A stretch of DNA of 64,000 bases from Corinectria fuckeliana (GCA_019137255.1 WPDH01000261.1:1-64000), one strand, 5' to 3'. Positions 35,462 through 48,508 are shown, counted from the stretch's first letter. The notes: a model not told the origin generated them from the sequence alone. Translations and numbers: made by a program.

Positions 35462-37430
35462 AGTCCACCGGATAGGCTCCTGTCCTGTGCGTTCGCGCTG
35501 AGCGGACCCTGACAAGACATGGGAAACCGGTGTAATCTACTTCGTACAGACAGTTGCCGTCCAGGCTACGTCAGCGAACCACAGATCAATGCGGTTCCGC
35601 TCTGCTCTGCCCCGCGGGCTGCTTCCGGTGGTCAGACAATGAATTGGAACCCATTGGAGCACGTAGAAGGAGAAATACATAGCTTCGTCCTGAGTATTTA
35701 CCCCAGACCGCTCCGCATCTCCAGTTGGCGGGCGAGCGGGGTGCGGCGGATGGCTACCCGCTATGTACTTATAGATCAGCGACCTAGAGTCTAAAAACGG
35801 TTCCCCGGAAATCCTATGCCAGAAGAAGGGGGGGGGGGGGCGTGTGGCATCGTGAACGTGATCCAAGTTCATGACGGAAGACTTTTTTACCCTTCCTTTT
35901 TTTCGCCTGGAAGCTCGGGGTGTGAGCTGGCTGGTCTGCCGATACGGTCACACAGCTTCGAGAGGTTTTTTTTTTTTTACCAAAGGAATTGCGCGCACGA
36001 CCTCGTGCTCTGCAAACATCTTTTGGTGTCCATCCCGTCTGCTTCATGGGCCTTGCTTAGCCGGCGGACTATGCAAACGACGAGAGACAAAAAACCAGAT
36101 GCTCACACGTTCGAACCTCACACGCCCTGTGACTCGCGAGGGGTGGGTGTGCGATATAGCTGTCCGTATTCGTAGCCTGGATCGACTCCGTCTGGTTGGA
36201 CTCGACGGAGGTACAAGCTGAAGCCTAGCAGGTACTCATGCGCGTACAGGACGAGCTACGAGCAGGCTCTATCCATCGCGAGGCGTGGCCATCAGAGGAA
36301 GAGTTGCTTCGCCTTCCCTTGCCGACGGAGATATGCATCGGAGTGTTTGCCGACAAGGGCGTGTGTTTGTTCTACCGTTCCTTACCGATCCTCTTACATC
36401 ACGTCAAGCTCGATTATCAGTCCAAGGTTGGCAAGCTCGCAGGCGGTGAAAGAGAGGCTGCATCCTCGGGCCAGGAACACGGCCCAGGAAACAGGGACCT
36501 AGATAACGCAGCCAAGGCATCGAGCAAGGCGGTGGAGCATGGGGTAGCATTGCCCTGCCCGGCGACCAACAAATGCCAATGCCAATATCAATGCCGTCGC
36601 CGACCCTTGCCAGACACGCACAACGCCTAAGCTACTATGTACATATGCGCAACTTGCTCTCTGACTCGACCTTCTATGACAGGGAAAACGCCGCCTGTCG
36701 ACGCACCGCCATTTCCGAAAACGCCTTGGCTCCGAGCCTCGGCCCAGCGCGGAAACGCGGAGAAGAGAAACCTGGGGAAGGAAGGCAGTGAAAAAAGGGT
36801 CCAATTCCGACATGACCCGAGCCGGACTGGTCCGAGCCCATGAACAGAACAACCATGGTAGTACAAAACGTTGACCTTTTCGGTGCCGCTGAGACTTGCA
36901 CCCACCATGCATATCCTATGTCCCGGGAGACAATCGTAGTTGCAGCGCACTTGCATCCGGCTGTTGGTGACGTAGTCGCAGGGCTAGGAACTGGCCTGGG
37001 TGGCTTGGCATTTGCCCAATTGAGAGTTGGCCTGCTCGAATGGGCAACCCGGCGTGTAGTTGTTTCACTCGGAAGGTGACGTATAATACATGTTTGGCCA
37101 TGGAGGCAAGGCAAGGTAATTGGGAGACGATATCCCGTCAATGGCGGCTGCTTCTGCCTCGTTCCCTTCTCAGTAGATCACGTCCATCAAACTGGCGAAG
37201 GCTCATGACAGGAATTACAGGCTCCAAAACCAGGACCCTGGCGCGCCAGCCATCGTCACCAACGCAGCTGGCACCTCCACAGGCCCGACACTTCAGCCCC
37301 GACGCATGCAGGGTCCATTGCATCAATCCCGAGGTCTCCGTCATGCACGGTTCGAACTGAGCCCGATTGATTTCAATTGATTAAATTATTCGATTAATTC
37401 CTGCCTCGCGGGTTAGCCATCATTCCATAC

Positions 37431-37450
37431 CCCCCCCCCCCCCCCCCCCC
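37431..37450 (+). repeat. Poly-C run
   Basis: About 20 consecutive C in intergenic DNA, without an N gap. Confidence 0.9.
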
Positions 37451-37786
37451 GATCCCTTCCCCAAAAAGCAAAGAGAAAAACCCCTGCCGGGCTTGTGCCT
37501 CAACTTAGACGTTAGCCTCAATGCTTAGCTGGATGGCTCGCGTCCTGGCAGCATTTTTAATATTTTTCGCGCACTAAACTACAAAGTGGCACACGCCCCT
37601 CCCTTTTGTCGGGAATCCTAAACTAGCCGCCCTCCAAGCGTGCCAGATGACTCAAGGAAGCCGACTCAGCAAATATTCCACAGAGGAAAATAAAATAATC
37701 AATGCTAAGGGCGATTAAACAAGAATAAAAATACAAGTGCGGGAAAAGAAATCACCGCGCCAAACAGTTTCACTGAGCCGCGCACA

Positions 37787-37820
37787 CCCCTCCCTCCCTC
37801 CCTCCCCTCCCATTCCCCAC
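37787..37820 (+). repeat. (TCCC)n tract
   Basis: A pyrimidine-only tandem of TCCC units, imperfect at the right end. Confidence 0.75.
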
Positions 37821-37927
37821 CCTCACCCTCCCGGGCGTGTACCTTAATAATTATCCTTTCTGTTTCTTGATCCCGCCGCAGGAAAGGGAACCAAGAAAAC
37901 GCAGTCGGAAAAAGCAAAGAAAGGAGG

Positions 37928-37982
37928 CCCCCCCCCCCCCCCCCCCCNNAAAAAGAAAAAAAAGGGGGCCCCCCCCCCCCCC
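37928..37982 (+). repeat. Poly-C / 2-N gap / purine-run / poly-C block
   Basis: A C run (37928-37947), NN (37948-37949), an A/G-rich run, then a second C run (37969-37982). The A/G word before the first C run resembles the one before the second, as if the same stretch were present twice on either side of the join. Confidence 0.8.
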
Positions 37983-38148
37983 GCCCCGCTGGAAAAGAGG
38001 TCACACGCAAACGCCGCGGGGACCTGTCCGAAGTTCGCTCCGTAACGTTGTCACCACCTCACGGGACGCGGTTCGAGGTCATCAGCATCGGCCAAGCTAT
38101 TTGCGGCGTGGTGGGAAAAAAAGGGCCCCCCTGAAAGAAGACGAAGAT

Positions 38149-38169
38149 GGCAGGCAGGCAGGCAGGCAA
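38149..38169 (+). repeat. (GGCA)n microsatellite
   Basis: Five tandem GGCA units. Confidence 0.8.
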
Positions 38170-39654
38170 CCTGGCTTTGCTTTCGATCCCCCAGTTCTGG
38201 GCAATGTTTTTTTCCCACGTAGACGCCGTAGACGCACGCAAGTTGGTTAATCAATCTTTGACCGTTCTTTGCAACGACCATGCAGCGTCCCCATTTGCCG
38301 GCATAGATAGAGGGTCCTGTCCTGCACAGGGCGGCGGCCTTGGCTGTGGCCTACCCGTCTAGGGAAGAAGGGTGAGGGCAGGTTTCCCCAGAAAGGCCCA
38401 AAGCGGCGAGGCGTCGTTTTCTCCGTCGTTGCTGCTTTTTGGGAGAACTACAGTGCATGTGAGAGGCCCACTCCATGACCCGTCGGGCCCCAAGAAATGC
38501 GATATGATTATATCAAATGTGACAAAATTCATTTAGTCGGAGAGCTGGAGAAAAGCAAAGCGAGAGAGATGTCCCTAATTCCTCCACTGGCCCGGCAGGC
38601 AGGGTCGCCTGGTATCGATCCTCGCATTCTTGTACTCCCCGTGGACCTTAGCTACATCCATAGCAGGAGGAGCACCCATCAATCTCATCGCGGCCAGTCT
38701 TACAAGCCACCCACGACTGCGATTCTCTTGTCTCCCTCCCCTCGCCTCCCCCCTCCCTCGCAGATGGAAACGGACGTGTGGGGAAATCGAGCCAAGGTCC
38801 CTGGAGTTCAAGTCGAGTACATACATAGTAAAACCCAGGGGCGCCACACACACCCGGCCCAGTGCGGCTCCGCAATGTCTTGCAATACAAGCCCGCCGAC
38901 GCCTCCAGCCTTGTGAGTGCGTATGTAGTCAGATGCAAGGTGAAGTCTCCCACACCGTCCTGAGCTGAGAGGGGAAGAGGGTGTGCGGCCTATGAAATGC
39001 CGCGCAAAGGTCAAGGCCCCCCGTCCCCGTCTGGAAATCCAACCTAATTCGGGGGATCCGCGCTTGAAGCCCTGGGATGTGGGCGAGCCTCGGTGCAATC
39101 GGGACAACCACATGGGAAAGGCCCCGGTTTTGATGGTCCTTCTGTGGCATTACTGCGGAGGGACTGGGTAGATCGATCTCTCGAGAAGACACACATGCCG
39201 CGGCCTTGACGCGTTTCTGCCCCGATCCAGAACGCTTCCCACGGCCCTTCCGATCGAAGCGGCGGGGCTCCACCGCGGATCACTGAGCACAGAGGGTCGG
39301 CCGGTCCTCGTCGGTCCGGTATGGCTCAGACTGCGCCGGGTTGCGGAAACAGGGACGCCACACATCCGTCAATCCCGTGACCAAGTCTTATGCTCGACGG
39401 TGGCGCTGGCGGCTTTGTTTCGTCCAGCGCCGCACACAGCGGGTGCCAATAGCTTAGACCTATATTGTGCATAGTAAGATCTAAGGATCCCCCAGGACCC
39501 CTACTACATAAAAGGCAGTGAGTGGAGACCAAGGAGACCTGGCCGCGTATAGTACATTTCCATCAAGTTAGAGAAGATGACTTGCCCGAACCCCGAAAGC
39601 ACCGAACCAAGGAGGCGGGTACTCTACCGTGTGTCAGAGTTAATTAGGCCGACC

Positions 39655-39715
39655 GAGATGCGATGCCGATGCAGAGATGCGATGGGCCATGCGATGCGAC
39701 GGACGATGCGACCCA
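39655..39715 (+). repeat. Degenerate GATGCGA tandem array
   Basis: Repeated GATGCGA/GATGCCGATGC units with substitutions over about 60 bp. Confidence 0.65.
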
Positions 39716-41508
39716 ATCAAGTTGATCAACAGCAATCGCCGGGCCCGTGTCAGCGAAGGCTTCACCCCCGTAAAACCAACAGAACCGCAACAGTTCTGTC
39801 AGGGCTCCGTGGGCCGTCTCCATCAAACCCCCTTGTCCGTCTGTCAAAATTCTTCATCATCCCGGCCACATCAAAGACATACATGCATAGTAATAGTACA
39901 TAGGCCCTGTGCCTGACAAATCCCTCCATTTCCGTCCCCCGGAGCGCCTGAGTGCGTTCCAGCGCCCCCTCCCCGGGGCCCAACTATAGGTACATACATA
40001 GCCGTCCCAACAAGCTGAGAAGCAGCATGCCTGCCCGGGGTATTTCTCCGCGAGGCGGCTGTCCGCTATTTCCCACAACCCGTAGTCTAACCGCTTACGA
40101 CAGCCGGGGAGACCAGTGATTTATGCCTCTCTGCTTTAGACCCTTCACCGCTGCCAGCGAGGAACCAACCAGGACCAACGCCAACGCCGCCGTTGCGTTG
40201 CAGCGCTGGTTCCCCCCATCGCCAATGCATGTGAGCTGCCCCTAACAAAGCATGTGCATTTGGTAAAGAGTCATCGCCCCGTCAAAGGGGAGTTAAGGGA
40301 GTGACTCAACAACGAAGCTCCGCAGCCATGTGCTGGCGGGTGGTGGAGAACCCATGTGACAAAGCCAACAACATCCGTACATAGCAAGTAGACGGGATGG
40401 ACAACGCAATACCACGCAATTTATTAAAAACCCTCTTCATCAAACCCACTTCACCTACTATGTAACTCCTCGAGTCGCCGCCTTTATTTACCACGTATTC
40501 GTATGAGCCTCCCCAGACCCTTGCGCCCTCGACAAATTGAACCTGCAGAGCCATGACTGTCAACCTTTGGCCAATGCATGCACGTCATCACTCACCACCC
40601 ATTCGCACTACTGCTTACACATCATCATAATCGTAGCTCATCGTTTAAAGATAGTGCGACATATCATATTGGTTGCAGACAGTCACTAGCCATGGCTCCA
40701 AGTAATTCACAGTTGACAAGATATCCTGTAATGCGTAGATTTGTCGTAGATCTCTAACGTTGAATTTTATTCATGTTTTTGCAGAAGCTCTTTTCATGGA
40801 CAGTCGCCTTTTGCCATTTTTTTCTACTGCTCGTTTTGCTTTCTCTCGCGAGAGTCCTCAATCTCCCCGGGGTCGTGAAGTTGCCCCTCACAACTTCGTC
40901 CGTCTTCATGTTTTTCTCGGCCTCTCTCCACTTTTGTCATCCCCGCTTCGCTTCCTTCATCTTCGCTCCGAGCGTAAAAACTCAGTGAAGACTCCATAGT
41001 AATGGAGTCGTGCTCCACTGCCGCTCCAGTGCGTGTTTTCCTCCCAAGGTTGCCCTAGGTCCTCGCGTCTTCGTCGTCACTAGAATACACACTACCATTG
41101 CCCTGAACTTGTGATAACTGATGAATAAAAAAACAAATCGCCCATGAGATGAAGTGATGAGACCATGGTATCATTCGTTGCAACGCCGCCATGAGTGCAA
41201 AAAAAAAAAAGAAAAAGGAACGGAAAATCAAAAGACGGTACAATGAAAACCGACTCGCATCAGGGACCAAACAGTGTAAGCCTCGTAGACCAATCTCTGA
41301 TTATGGTACTTTCGTAAAAGGCTGCAAATGCAGCTGAAGAAAACGCTTAATGCTTCATGTGATGCCGTCTCGTGCGCCGCCCAAATGTACACGGCACGGC
41401 CTCCCCAGAGGCCGTACCAAATGAGTTCCGCGTAGGGGTATAAGCTGTCGATATGCGTGTGCTTGCTGTCCTGGGGTATCATGTTGTAATAGTGTGTCTG
41501 GTATTTCT

Positions 41509-43299
41509 TCACCAGCCCTTGGAGTGGTAACCGTTGCTGGCCTCCTTGGAAAAGTATTGGTTCCAGCTGCTGGCGTTGACGTCCTCGCTGTTTTTGATGC
41601 AGGCCTTCTCGGGGTACTGCTTGAGGTTGGCCACATCATGCGAGGTGTGGCGTCGCTTGAGGACCGCATTGGCGGTCGACGACTTCTGCTGTCGCTCCCA
41701 GAGAAGGTGGCGACGGAGCGACTCTGTTAGTTCTGTTGCGAGCATATTGCGGCGCGTGGTACGCGGCGACAGAGCGGCCTGGTGGCCTTGCCCGTGACCG
41801 GCATGGCCATTGATGGGCTGGGCGCTGGATCGAGGGATCTCATGAATGGGCTTGAGGGTGGGATGGCGCATGCCTTTCATCATCAACGGCGCCTCATCTG
41901 AGTCGTTGGGAGAGGCTCCAAGAGAGGGTCCGTTAGGGGCCATGCGGGACCGAGGAATGGCCGAAGTGGATTGCGAGGCATGGTTACCCAGATTCCGCGC
42001 TCGGTCGACTCGGTCGTTTTGCGCCAACATGAGAGTGATGAGAGACCGCCTTGATGTGAGGTTGGCCTTGGAGTCGACTCGCTGGAAGAACTTGTCATCC
42101 ACGCTAGATTTGCCGCTGTCCTCGATGGAGTCCTCCCAGTCCGACGAGTCGTCATCATCATCGATGGCGCTCTCGTCGATATAGTCGGTGTCGGAGTCGA
42201 CAGCAGCCTCATCCTCGATGGTGCGTGTCATGACATTGGTGCTAAAGGAGGCCTGCTTCTTTTTGTGCGTGAGAAGCGAGCCGGGTCGTGAGGAGGTGAG
42301 GGCGCTCTTGAGGGAACCGTCCTCCTCGGAAGAGCCGCCAATCGTGAACATGGGCTTCCTGATGATGGGGATAATTGGCTTATGGTTGTCGAGGCTCTGG
42401 TCTTGCTCTGTCGAGGAGAAAGATGCTGCACCCAAAGCGAACTTGGCAGGCTTCTTAGACTGCACTAGCTTGGGAGCAGGAGAGGAAGTGGGCTCGGGGA
42501 TCATGTCGGCGGCGGAGCACTGGGCGGCGCTGACAATGGTCCGGGGAACAGGCACCTGAGATGGCGAGAAACCACGAACCACTGTAGTGCGCGACGGTGT
42601 CATCGGACACAGCTCTTGCGACACGTCCGAATCGTCGCTAATGGACTTGGTAGGCGACTGTGACTCGGTGGTAGTAGAGCCGGACCGCTCAAAGGCAGCC
42701 GGGGCAGGAAGGGACTCCTTCGTGGGAACGGCAGCAGGAGAGAGGGTGGGCGGTGCCGACAATGGGCCCTTGTCCTTGACAATGGAGACTATCATCTTCT
42801 CGAAGTCGTCGGAGCTGATGTGCCGTTCTCGCTTACTTCGGCTGCTGGTGCACGAATCTTGGCGGCGTATCCGGGGGCGGACGATCTCGAGAGGTGCTGA
42901 GACGGAAGTGAAGTCAACGGCCTCTTCGTCGGCGAGAGACTCAACACTACCAGACAGCTGCGGAAGGTCGGGTATCCGGAAGTCGGAGGGGATGTTTTGG
43001 GGAAGGGTTGGTGTAGTGGTGGTGCTCGAAGAGTTCTTGCGTTCGTTGGGGACGACAAAGGTCTCGCGTTGCCAAAGTCGCCAGCTGAGGTTCTCTAGTC
43101 TTCGGCCTTGTTCGACGGAGTCTGCACATCGAGAGAAGACTATTCGCGTTGGTTAGCGTCAAGGGCAGGTGGCAAACAGCTGCCGGGAATATCACATACC
43201 CGTCCACATGCTACATAGGTTGGCGGGATTGCCAGTGTCGACCTTGTGAATGACGTTTGCATCCACAGTGAGAACGTGCGTATCCAGACGATAGGGCAT
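41509..43299 (-). CDS. Fungal DUF1752/DUF3295 protein (AreA GATA-like N-terminal domain)
   Basis: Two exons on the minus strand, 43299-43200 and 43139-41509, give 576 aa; the 60-nt GT-AG intron splits the valine codon in MWTVFSRCADS. The N-terminus (residues about 30-55: SMWTVFSRCADSVEQGRRL then ENLSWRLW) is the DUF1752 motif also found at the N-terminus of AreA-type nitrogen regulators. The C-terminal half is Ser/Asp-rich with an acidic patch (DSDTDYIDESAIDDDDDSSDWED) and ends with LRRHLLWERQQKSS and WNQYFSKEASNGYHSKGW, features of DUF3295. No GATA zinc finger is present, so it is not AreA. A nuclear regulatory role linked to carbon or nitrogen control is the usual guess for this family; nothing here proves it. 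Confidence 0.88.
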
Positions 43300-45398
43300 T
43301 ATTGGTTTCTGAGCCCGTCGATTGCCTCGAACAGGAGTCGTGGAGGAGAGAAAGGTGAGAGTGGAACTCGAAAAGGTATCGCGGGGTGAGTGTTCAGAAG
43401 CTGATAGAGTTTTGAGGTGGAATCCAGTCGTCGACCAGCACGAAGGTTATCGTGTTAATGACCGACAAGGCGCCAGGGTGTAGATCCGGGTGGGTGAAGG
43501 TGTCTGCGCAGGTGACAGGGAGTTGAGTCAGGTGGTGATGTTCAAGTCGCGAAGGAGGTGATGAGGGCGAGGTCGTCGTGTAATTGAGGATGCTACTGTA
43601 GGCGGCGGCAGAGAGAGATGCGGGAGAGGATGCCGGGATGTATACTGGGGGGGGTCATGGAGCCCGTGGTGTATGATGCAGGCGAGGACGAAGTGCAGAT
43701 GGAGATGGTATTGTAGTTGGGAGAGTAGTTGGTGGTAGTCGCAGTCGCGGGAAGTGTTGGTGGTGTTGTTGTTGTGAGAAGCGGAACCAGAAGGGCGGAC
43801 AGAGTCTGGGGGAGACTTGTTAGATATTCTTGTTTGCGGTTTGTGGGTGAGAGCCAGCAGGCGGGAGAGGGACGGATGGGGGGAAGGGAGTCGCGGTGTG
43901 TGCAGGACACGCACACGCCCCACGCCCTCGCACACGCCGGGGGTCTGGGAGATGGGGGTGTGGGAGCGACACGGGGGGGGCAGACTGGTAGTACGTACCT
44001 GGCTGAGGGCGGCAAGTCGCCAAGTATCCCACGGAGGTACCGCTGGGAGCAGCTGGGATGGGCGCTGGAGTGAGCTGGAGTGCGTGCTGCCCGGAGGACG
44101 CTTAGCGGGCAAACTGGCGCAGCTGGCGCAACTCCGGGGTGGGGTGTTTAAGTGGGCGGCAGAGAGTGAGTGACAGAGGCACTTGAGGGACCTGAGTGAC
44201 TGAATGCAGGCTTGCAGTGCAGGATCCTTCTCACCACTCAGATAGGGCGTGAACTCATCGCGGCGGCACCAGCTCTCCATCAGAGATGGAGAGAGGAGAG
44301 CTGCTCTCGTTCTGGCCGGTCTGGCCTCTGATCCTGTGCACTGGGCTCCGAGGCCGAAGTCGAGGTCGAGGTTCGCTGGAGGGCTCCATCCCTTGTGACG
44401 CCAGCCAGAACCGCGGATCCAGGGAGCGAGCGCCAGGGTTCGGCTCCCAGCTTTCAGACTCAGCGTGTGCGAATAGCGGCGCCCACTGCGACAGGGACTG
44501 GGGTCTCTCCAGGGGGAGACAGCAGCACAGGCCCGAGGTACCAGACGGTCAGAGAGGGGGAGGCGAATTTGGCGTTGCCTGCTGACCAGCCCCAGTTCCC
44601 ACTTGTCCTAAGAGGGCAGTTACTGAGGCCGCGTGCTCTCAGTCCAGCGGAGGCTGCTGGTGCTCTATTTGGTCTAGATCCAAGAATCGCCGCTAATCCT
44701 CAACGAGGCATTCCTCAGCTACCCCTTCCAGCCCAGTCAAGTGCCCCGCCACGCAGTTCCTCAGACGGATCTGTGCCTGTCATGTGGCGGTGCCCATCCT
44801 GGCATCCGTTTCCATTTCCCGAGACGCTTGCGGGTCAGTTCCCCTGGCAGCTCCCCACCCATTTCCTGTTCGGTGAGACTCCGTTGTGAAGATCCGAACC
44901 GTTTGGCTTACTGCCCCAATGGGCTTAGCGTGCCTAGGGGCGCCCTTCACGTCGCTGAGGGTGCTATGCCCAATAGGGCAAGACGGTCTCTCCGTCTGCT
45001 CATTCTGGAACGTCGTGTCAATCACGAGGCTGGCCCCCTCTCGAAAACGGTTCCGTCGCGGTCTCCCACGGCCCTTGTCCGCCAGAGAGTTAAGAGCCTC
45101 GAACAATTGGGCACCAGGCACCACGAGGTAGACCCCCAAGCCCGCGCACCCACATTGCCTCCCGGGGAGTCTCCCGGGGAGTCTCCCAACCGTACCCCGA
45201 GGGCCCCGACGCCGGCGGATTGGTGGGCCGCTGGCCGCTACATACTCACCAGAGACTGCCGAGGACCACCCACGCTGACTGGCAGGCCTCTACCTATGTA
45301 CTAGGCAATCTCGCCTCGCGTTTATCTAGCTCGCAGACCTCGTGATGGCGATTAACGGGCGAACGTCGGAGGCGATGAAAGATGAGGCGGATGGGCTC

Positions 45399-45435
45399 GG
45401 TTGGGTTGGGTTGGGATGGGATGGATGGATGGATG
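45399..45435 (+). repeat. GGTT/GGAT tandem tract
   Basis: GGTTG units grade into GGATG and GATG units. Confidence 0.75.
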
Positions 45436-47936
45436 TCGCGGATGGTCGGGATTCCGAAGTAGATGAATCGCTTTGACTACTACTTTGACTTTCGTCATGT
45501 CACCCGTTGTTCTCTGATCGTTTGATCCCCCTCCAGCCGCAAATCAATTGGCCTTCCGCATCCATGACCGCCAGCATTCGCCAGGCCCTCTGGGCGAATT
45601 GATGCCGCATATTCACTGGTGACTGACCTCGACGGTCCGGGGGCAGAGGTGACAAGCCTTTGCACCCCCAGCCGGTGGTGGCCAGTGGTCAGTGAAAATA
45701 GCCCAGTGGCCGGGTTCCCTGGGACCCCGTGACGAGAGCCCCAGGTTTCGCCCGTCATCCGCAGCACGCCGTCGCTGCACCTCGCCTCCTCTCTGCGAAA
45801 CCTACCGCTAAACTGCCCTGGACAAAGGCCGAACGCTGGGTGGTCGCCGTCTGCTGCGCCTGACCTGGGATCTTCCCGAGGGAACGGCATCGTCGACTCA
45901 AACAGTCCATACCAGTCGAGCCCGTTGCCCAGCCTCCAGTCCTGTCTGCAGTCGGTCTACAGTCTGACAACCGGGTCGTCCTGATATGCGCAAGACCGAG
46001 ATCATGGGATAGCATGACCATGACCGCGGATAGATGCCGCGCAGATCCATCGGACGAGGCCAGCCCGTTCCAGGCCACTGACTCCTCTTGGCCCAGGCAG
46101 ATGGGCCCATGATGGCTATTTGGAAATCGATCCTGCGTGATAGGACGAGGAAATGCCACGGATGCTACGTAACAGTCAGTCTGAAGGGTCATGGTGCCCT
46201 CTTGCCTGTGCCCGTTGCGTCTGCAACGTCCATTGCTATGACCGATAATACCGCCAACTCAAGGGTCCTCATCACATCTCCGTCCCCGTCTCACCAAGCA
46301 GATGTGCGCTTCACCGTGGTGCCTGGCGCGCGCCACATGTCACCTGGCTTTGGCGACCACTCACAGCGGCGCAGCGGGTTGACAGCGCACAAATTGGATG
46401 GCACAGATGGCCGCCCTGGTGGTGACCTTGAAGTCGTCGGGTGTTTGGGGCCTCAGCTCGCTTTCGTCATTTCAAGGTCCCGTCGTGGTGGGGGTGGGCG
46501 CCTCAGGGCCAAGTTGCCAAGGTCAGCAGACGCGCCCATTCCAATTGCAAACTATCGCCGTCATCACGGCCTTTACCATCACCAACACTTGCCAGCGCAT
46601 AAAAAGTGTCTCTCCAGCCGCATGACTCCCATCCCAATTCCAAATTTGGGGCGTTTATTTCCCTTTGCCTTGCCGGACGCAAGCTGGGAGAGCGGGGATC
46701 ATCCGCGCAAACTGTCTCGGCTTCAAGTTCCCTCAATGACTGGTCAGTTCTCCTAGCACAGCAGGGAATGCTGTTAGCCTCTCCCGTCTTGCAAGTTCGC
46801 GACTGCGCCGTTCAGGCCTTTTCTCGTTGACTTCTGCCCTGCCGCTGGCCGAACCGCTTTCAGCGCCTCCAACTTCCCCGGCGCCGCCCCTCGCGCGCCC
46901 GTCGGCCAGATTTGCTGGGATGTTCTGTGGCACGTTTGGCCAGCGCGGACGAAGCCGTGATTGCTTCCCTCGAACTGCGGCTTCCCGGCTCCCATGTTCC
47001 CCCCTCGACTTGTCTTTGGCTGAAGGCTCGCGACGGTCTCGGAAGAGAGGACGGCGTTTTTGGATATCCAGCCTTTGCGGGAACGGTCGAGGTGGGCCAT
47101 AAGCGATGGCGCGAGCATCTCGATCACTTTAGTCTCGCGATCTTGTCTTGCACATTAGCCTGCCCTCACATAGCGAGATCTAGCCCACGTTGTCTCGTCC
47201 TCCCTCGAATACTCTCAGGCCGCTTCAATCATAGGTCGGATCCGCAATGGACTAGGTAAATATGATAGGTATTAAGTTAGGGCACAGCTGAGGCTTCCCT
47301 TACGACCATTCTTGACGGAGGGGGGTTTACCATCTCGAGATTATGCTAGTTCTCGGCCTTACACTGCACAAGCCCACATACGGAGTTACCATTGCTGAAG
47401 AGGACATCTCTGTTTAGTCAGTAAAGGCCAGTTCCTGGGCACTCTCCATCCAGTAATACCAAGTGGGCAATGGTGTGAGATCTGTGGCGAGCCTATTTGG
47501 CCGACTTGCCGCCAGCTGTGAGAGGCTTTTACGATGTCTCGGCAGACGTCTTCGATGGACTCTCCGTAACTAGCCTGTGCCCCGTACACCCCAGTATTCG
47601 TACCAGCATTTCTCCTCTCTGCAAACAGCGGTTTGCACATTATCCCGCAACAAGTGGCCCTCATAGGTCCGGACAGGTGCGGGCTTCCCAGGCTCTTGAA
47701 GAACCTCCGAGAGTGAGCCATTATTTGTCGCACACATCGAGTTGTCGTTGACAAAGCCAAAAGACCAAAGTCGGGATAAAGATGGTGGTTTCGGTGTTAT
47801 CCAGTGGTGAATGGTCAATTCTCTTTAGTAAACAGCTGCAGTAGATAGTAGAAGAATCTATAGTAAGCTCTTTGACGGTAAGCTCCTCTGGTGTCTGGCT
47901 GGCCCGTCTTGAGCCTCTCACCACTGTAGGCCTCCC

Positions 47937-47968
47937 CCCCCCCCCCCCCCCCCCCCCCGCGCGCGCGG
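47937..47968 (+). repeat. Poly-C run followed by alternating GC
   Basis: About 22 C are followed by a CGCGCGCG tract. There is no N gap here. Alternating GC can adopt Z-form DNA, but nothing else suggests a function. Confidence 0.8.
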
Positions 47969-48069
47969 GCCGATAAGCGATAAGAGCTCCTTCCCCTCTT
48001 TTCTGGGTCTTGTTGGGCCTTTCGGGGCTTGCGTTCTCGGTCAGGGCTGTCGTACCTGCCCATGCCCCC

Positions 48070-48140
48070 CTGTACTCCCGCCCTGACCTGCACTGACCTG
48101 CACTGACTGGCCACTGACCTTGCCCTGACCTGACCTGTGG
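48070..48140 (+). repeat. CTGACCT tandem array upstream of PFK
   Basis: Seven or more CTGACCT/CACTGAC units, some separated by GCA or TGCC, lie 370-440 bp upstream of the PFK start codon. The array may be regulatory or just an unstable minisatellite. Confidence 0.65.
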
Positions 48141-48508
48141 GATGTGCTGATGCGCCCATCTGCGTCACCACCTGGTCCAGGTTGGATGGCTCGTGAAAGC
48201 TGGCGCCATAATAATCCCCCCCTTTCCGTAGCTGGTGATACGACATGCTCTTATTATTCCCTTTCAAAGTCTCGTCTGCTCCCTCTCCTGCTTTCTGGAG
48301 CATTAGCTCATCTCTCTGACCATGATCCGTGGCTGAATACCCTTTGTGTCTTATCTGCAGCTACTGTCTTGGCCCCTCGATTCGATACCCTATCCGGCCC
48401 GTTGCGCACTCTCCTCCACAACCACAAAACTCTGGCCGACCATCCGCCAGCAACCCGATCGACCGATACTCCCCTCGACTCTCCGACCTGCCACCGCGGC
48501 TTCAAAAC

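Larger units (their letters stand above)
28749..41508. other. 12.8-kb protein-gene desert
   Basis: The only gene I can support is the 5S rRNA at 30495. There are microsatellites at 29302, 33616-34016, 37787, 38149 and 39655, poly-C runs with a 2-N gap near 37948, and many short words of the TACATACATAGTA type. Composition stays near the rest of the window, not the strongly AT-rich signature of RIP-degraded repeats. The longest open frame (289 codons, 32158-33027, minus) has no motif or coding character. Confidence 0.6.
43300..48508. other. 5.2-kb intergenic region, PFK side and DUF3295 upstream
   Basis: No supported gene. On the minus strand 43300-44280 is pyrimidine-rich and probably holds the promoter and long leader of the DUF3295 gene; a 250-codon open frame there is Pro/Ser/His/Thr-rich translated leader. 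The middle has simple repeats (45399-45435). The right end holds a long poly-C run, GATA words (CGATAAGCGATAAG near 47972), a CTGACCT array and the PFK leader. Confidence 0.55.

Noticed and set aside
37921..37990. Poly-C/poly-A mixture as a possible structured element
   Set aside because: It contains a 2-N join and probable duplicated contig ends, so the structure cannot be trusted.
43528..44280. 250-codon minus-strand open frame upstream of the DUF3295 gene
   Set aside because: Pro/Ser/His/Thr-rich translation of a pyrimidine-rich leader, with no conserved motif.
46088..46756. 222-codon plus-strand open frame
   Set aside because: No recognisable domain, and composition typical of non-coding sequence.
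48070..48140. CTGACCT array as a CRISPR-like array
   Set aside because: Units are too short and almost directly adjacent, without spacers, and the genome is eukaryotic.
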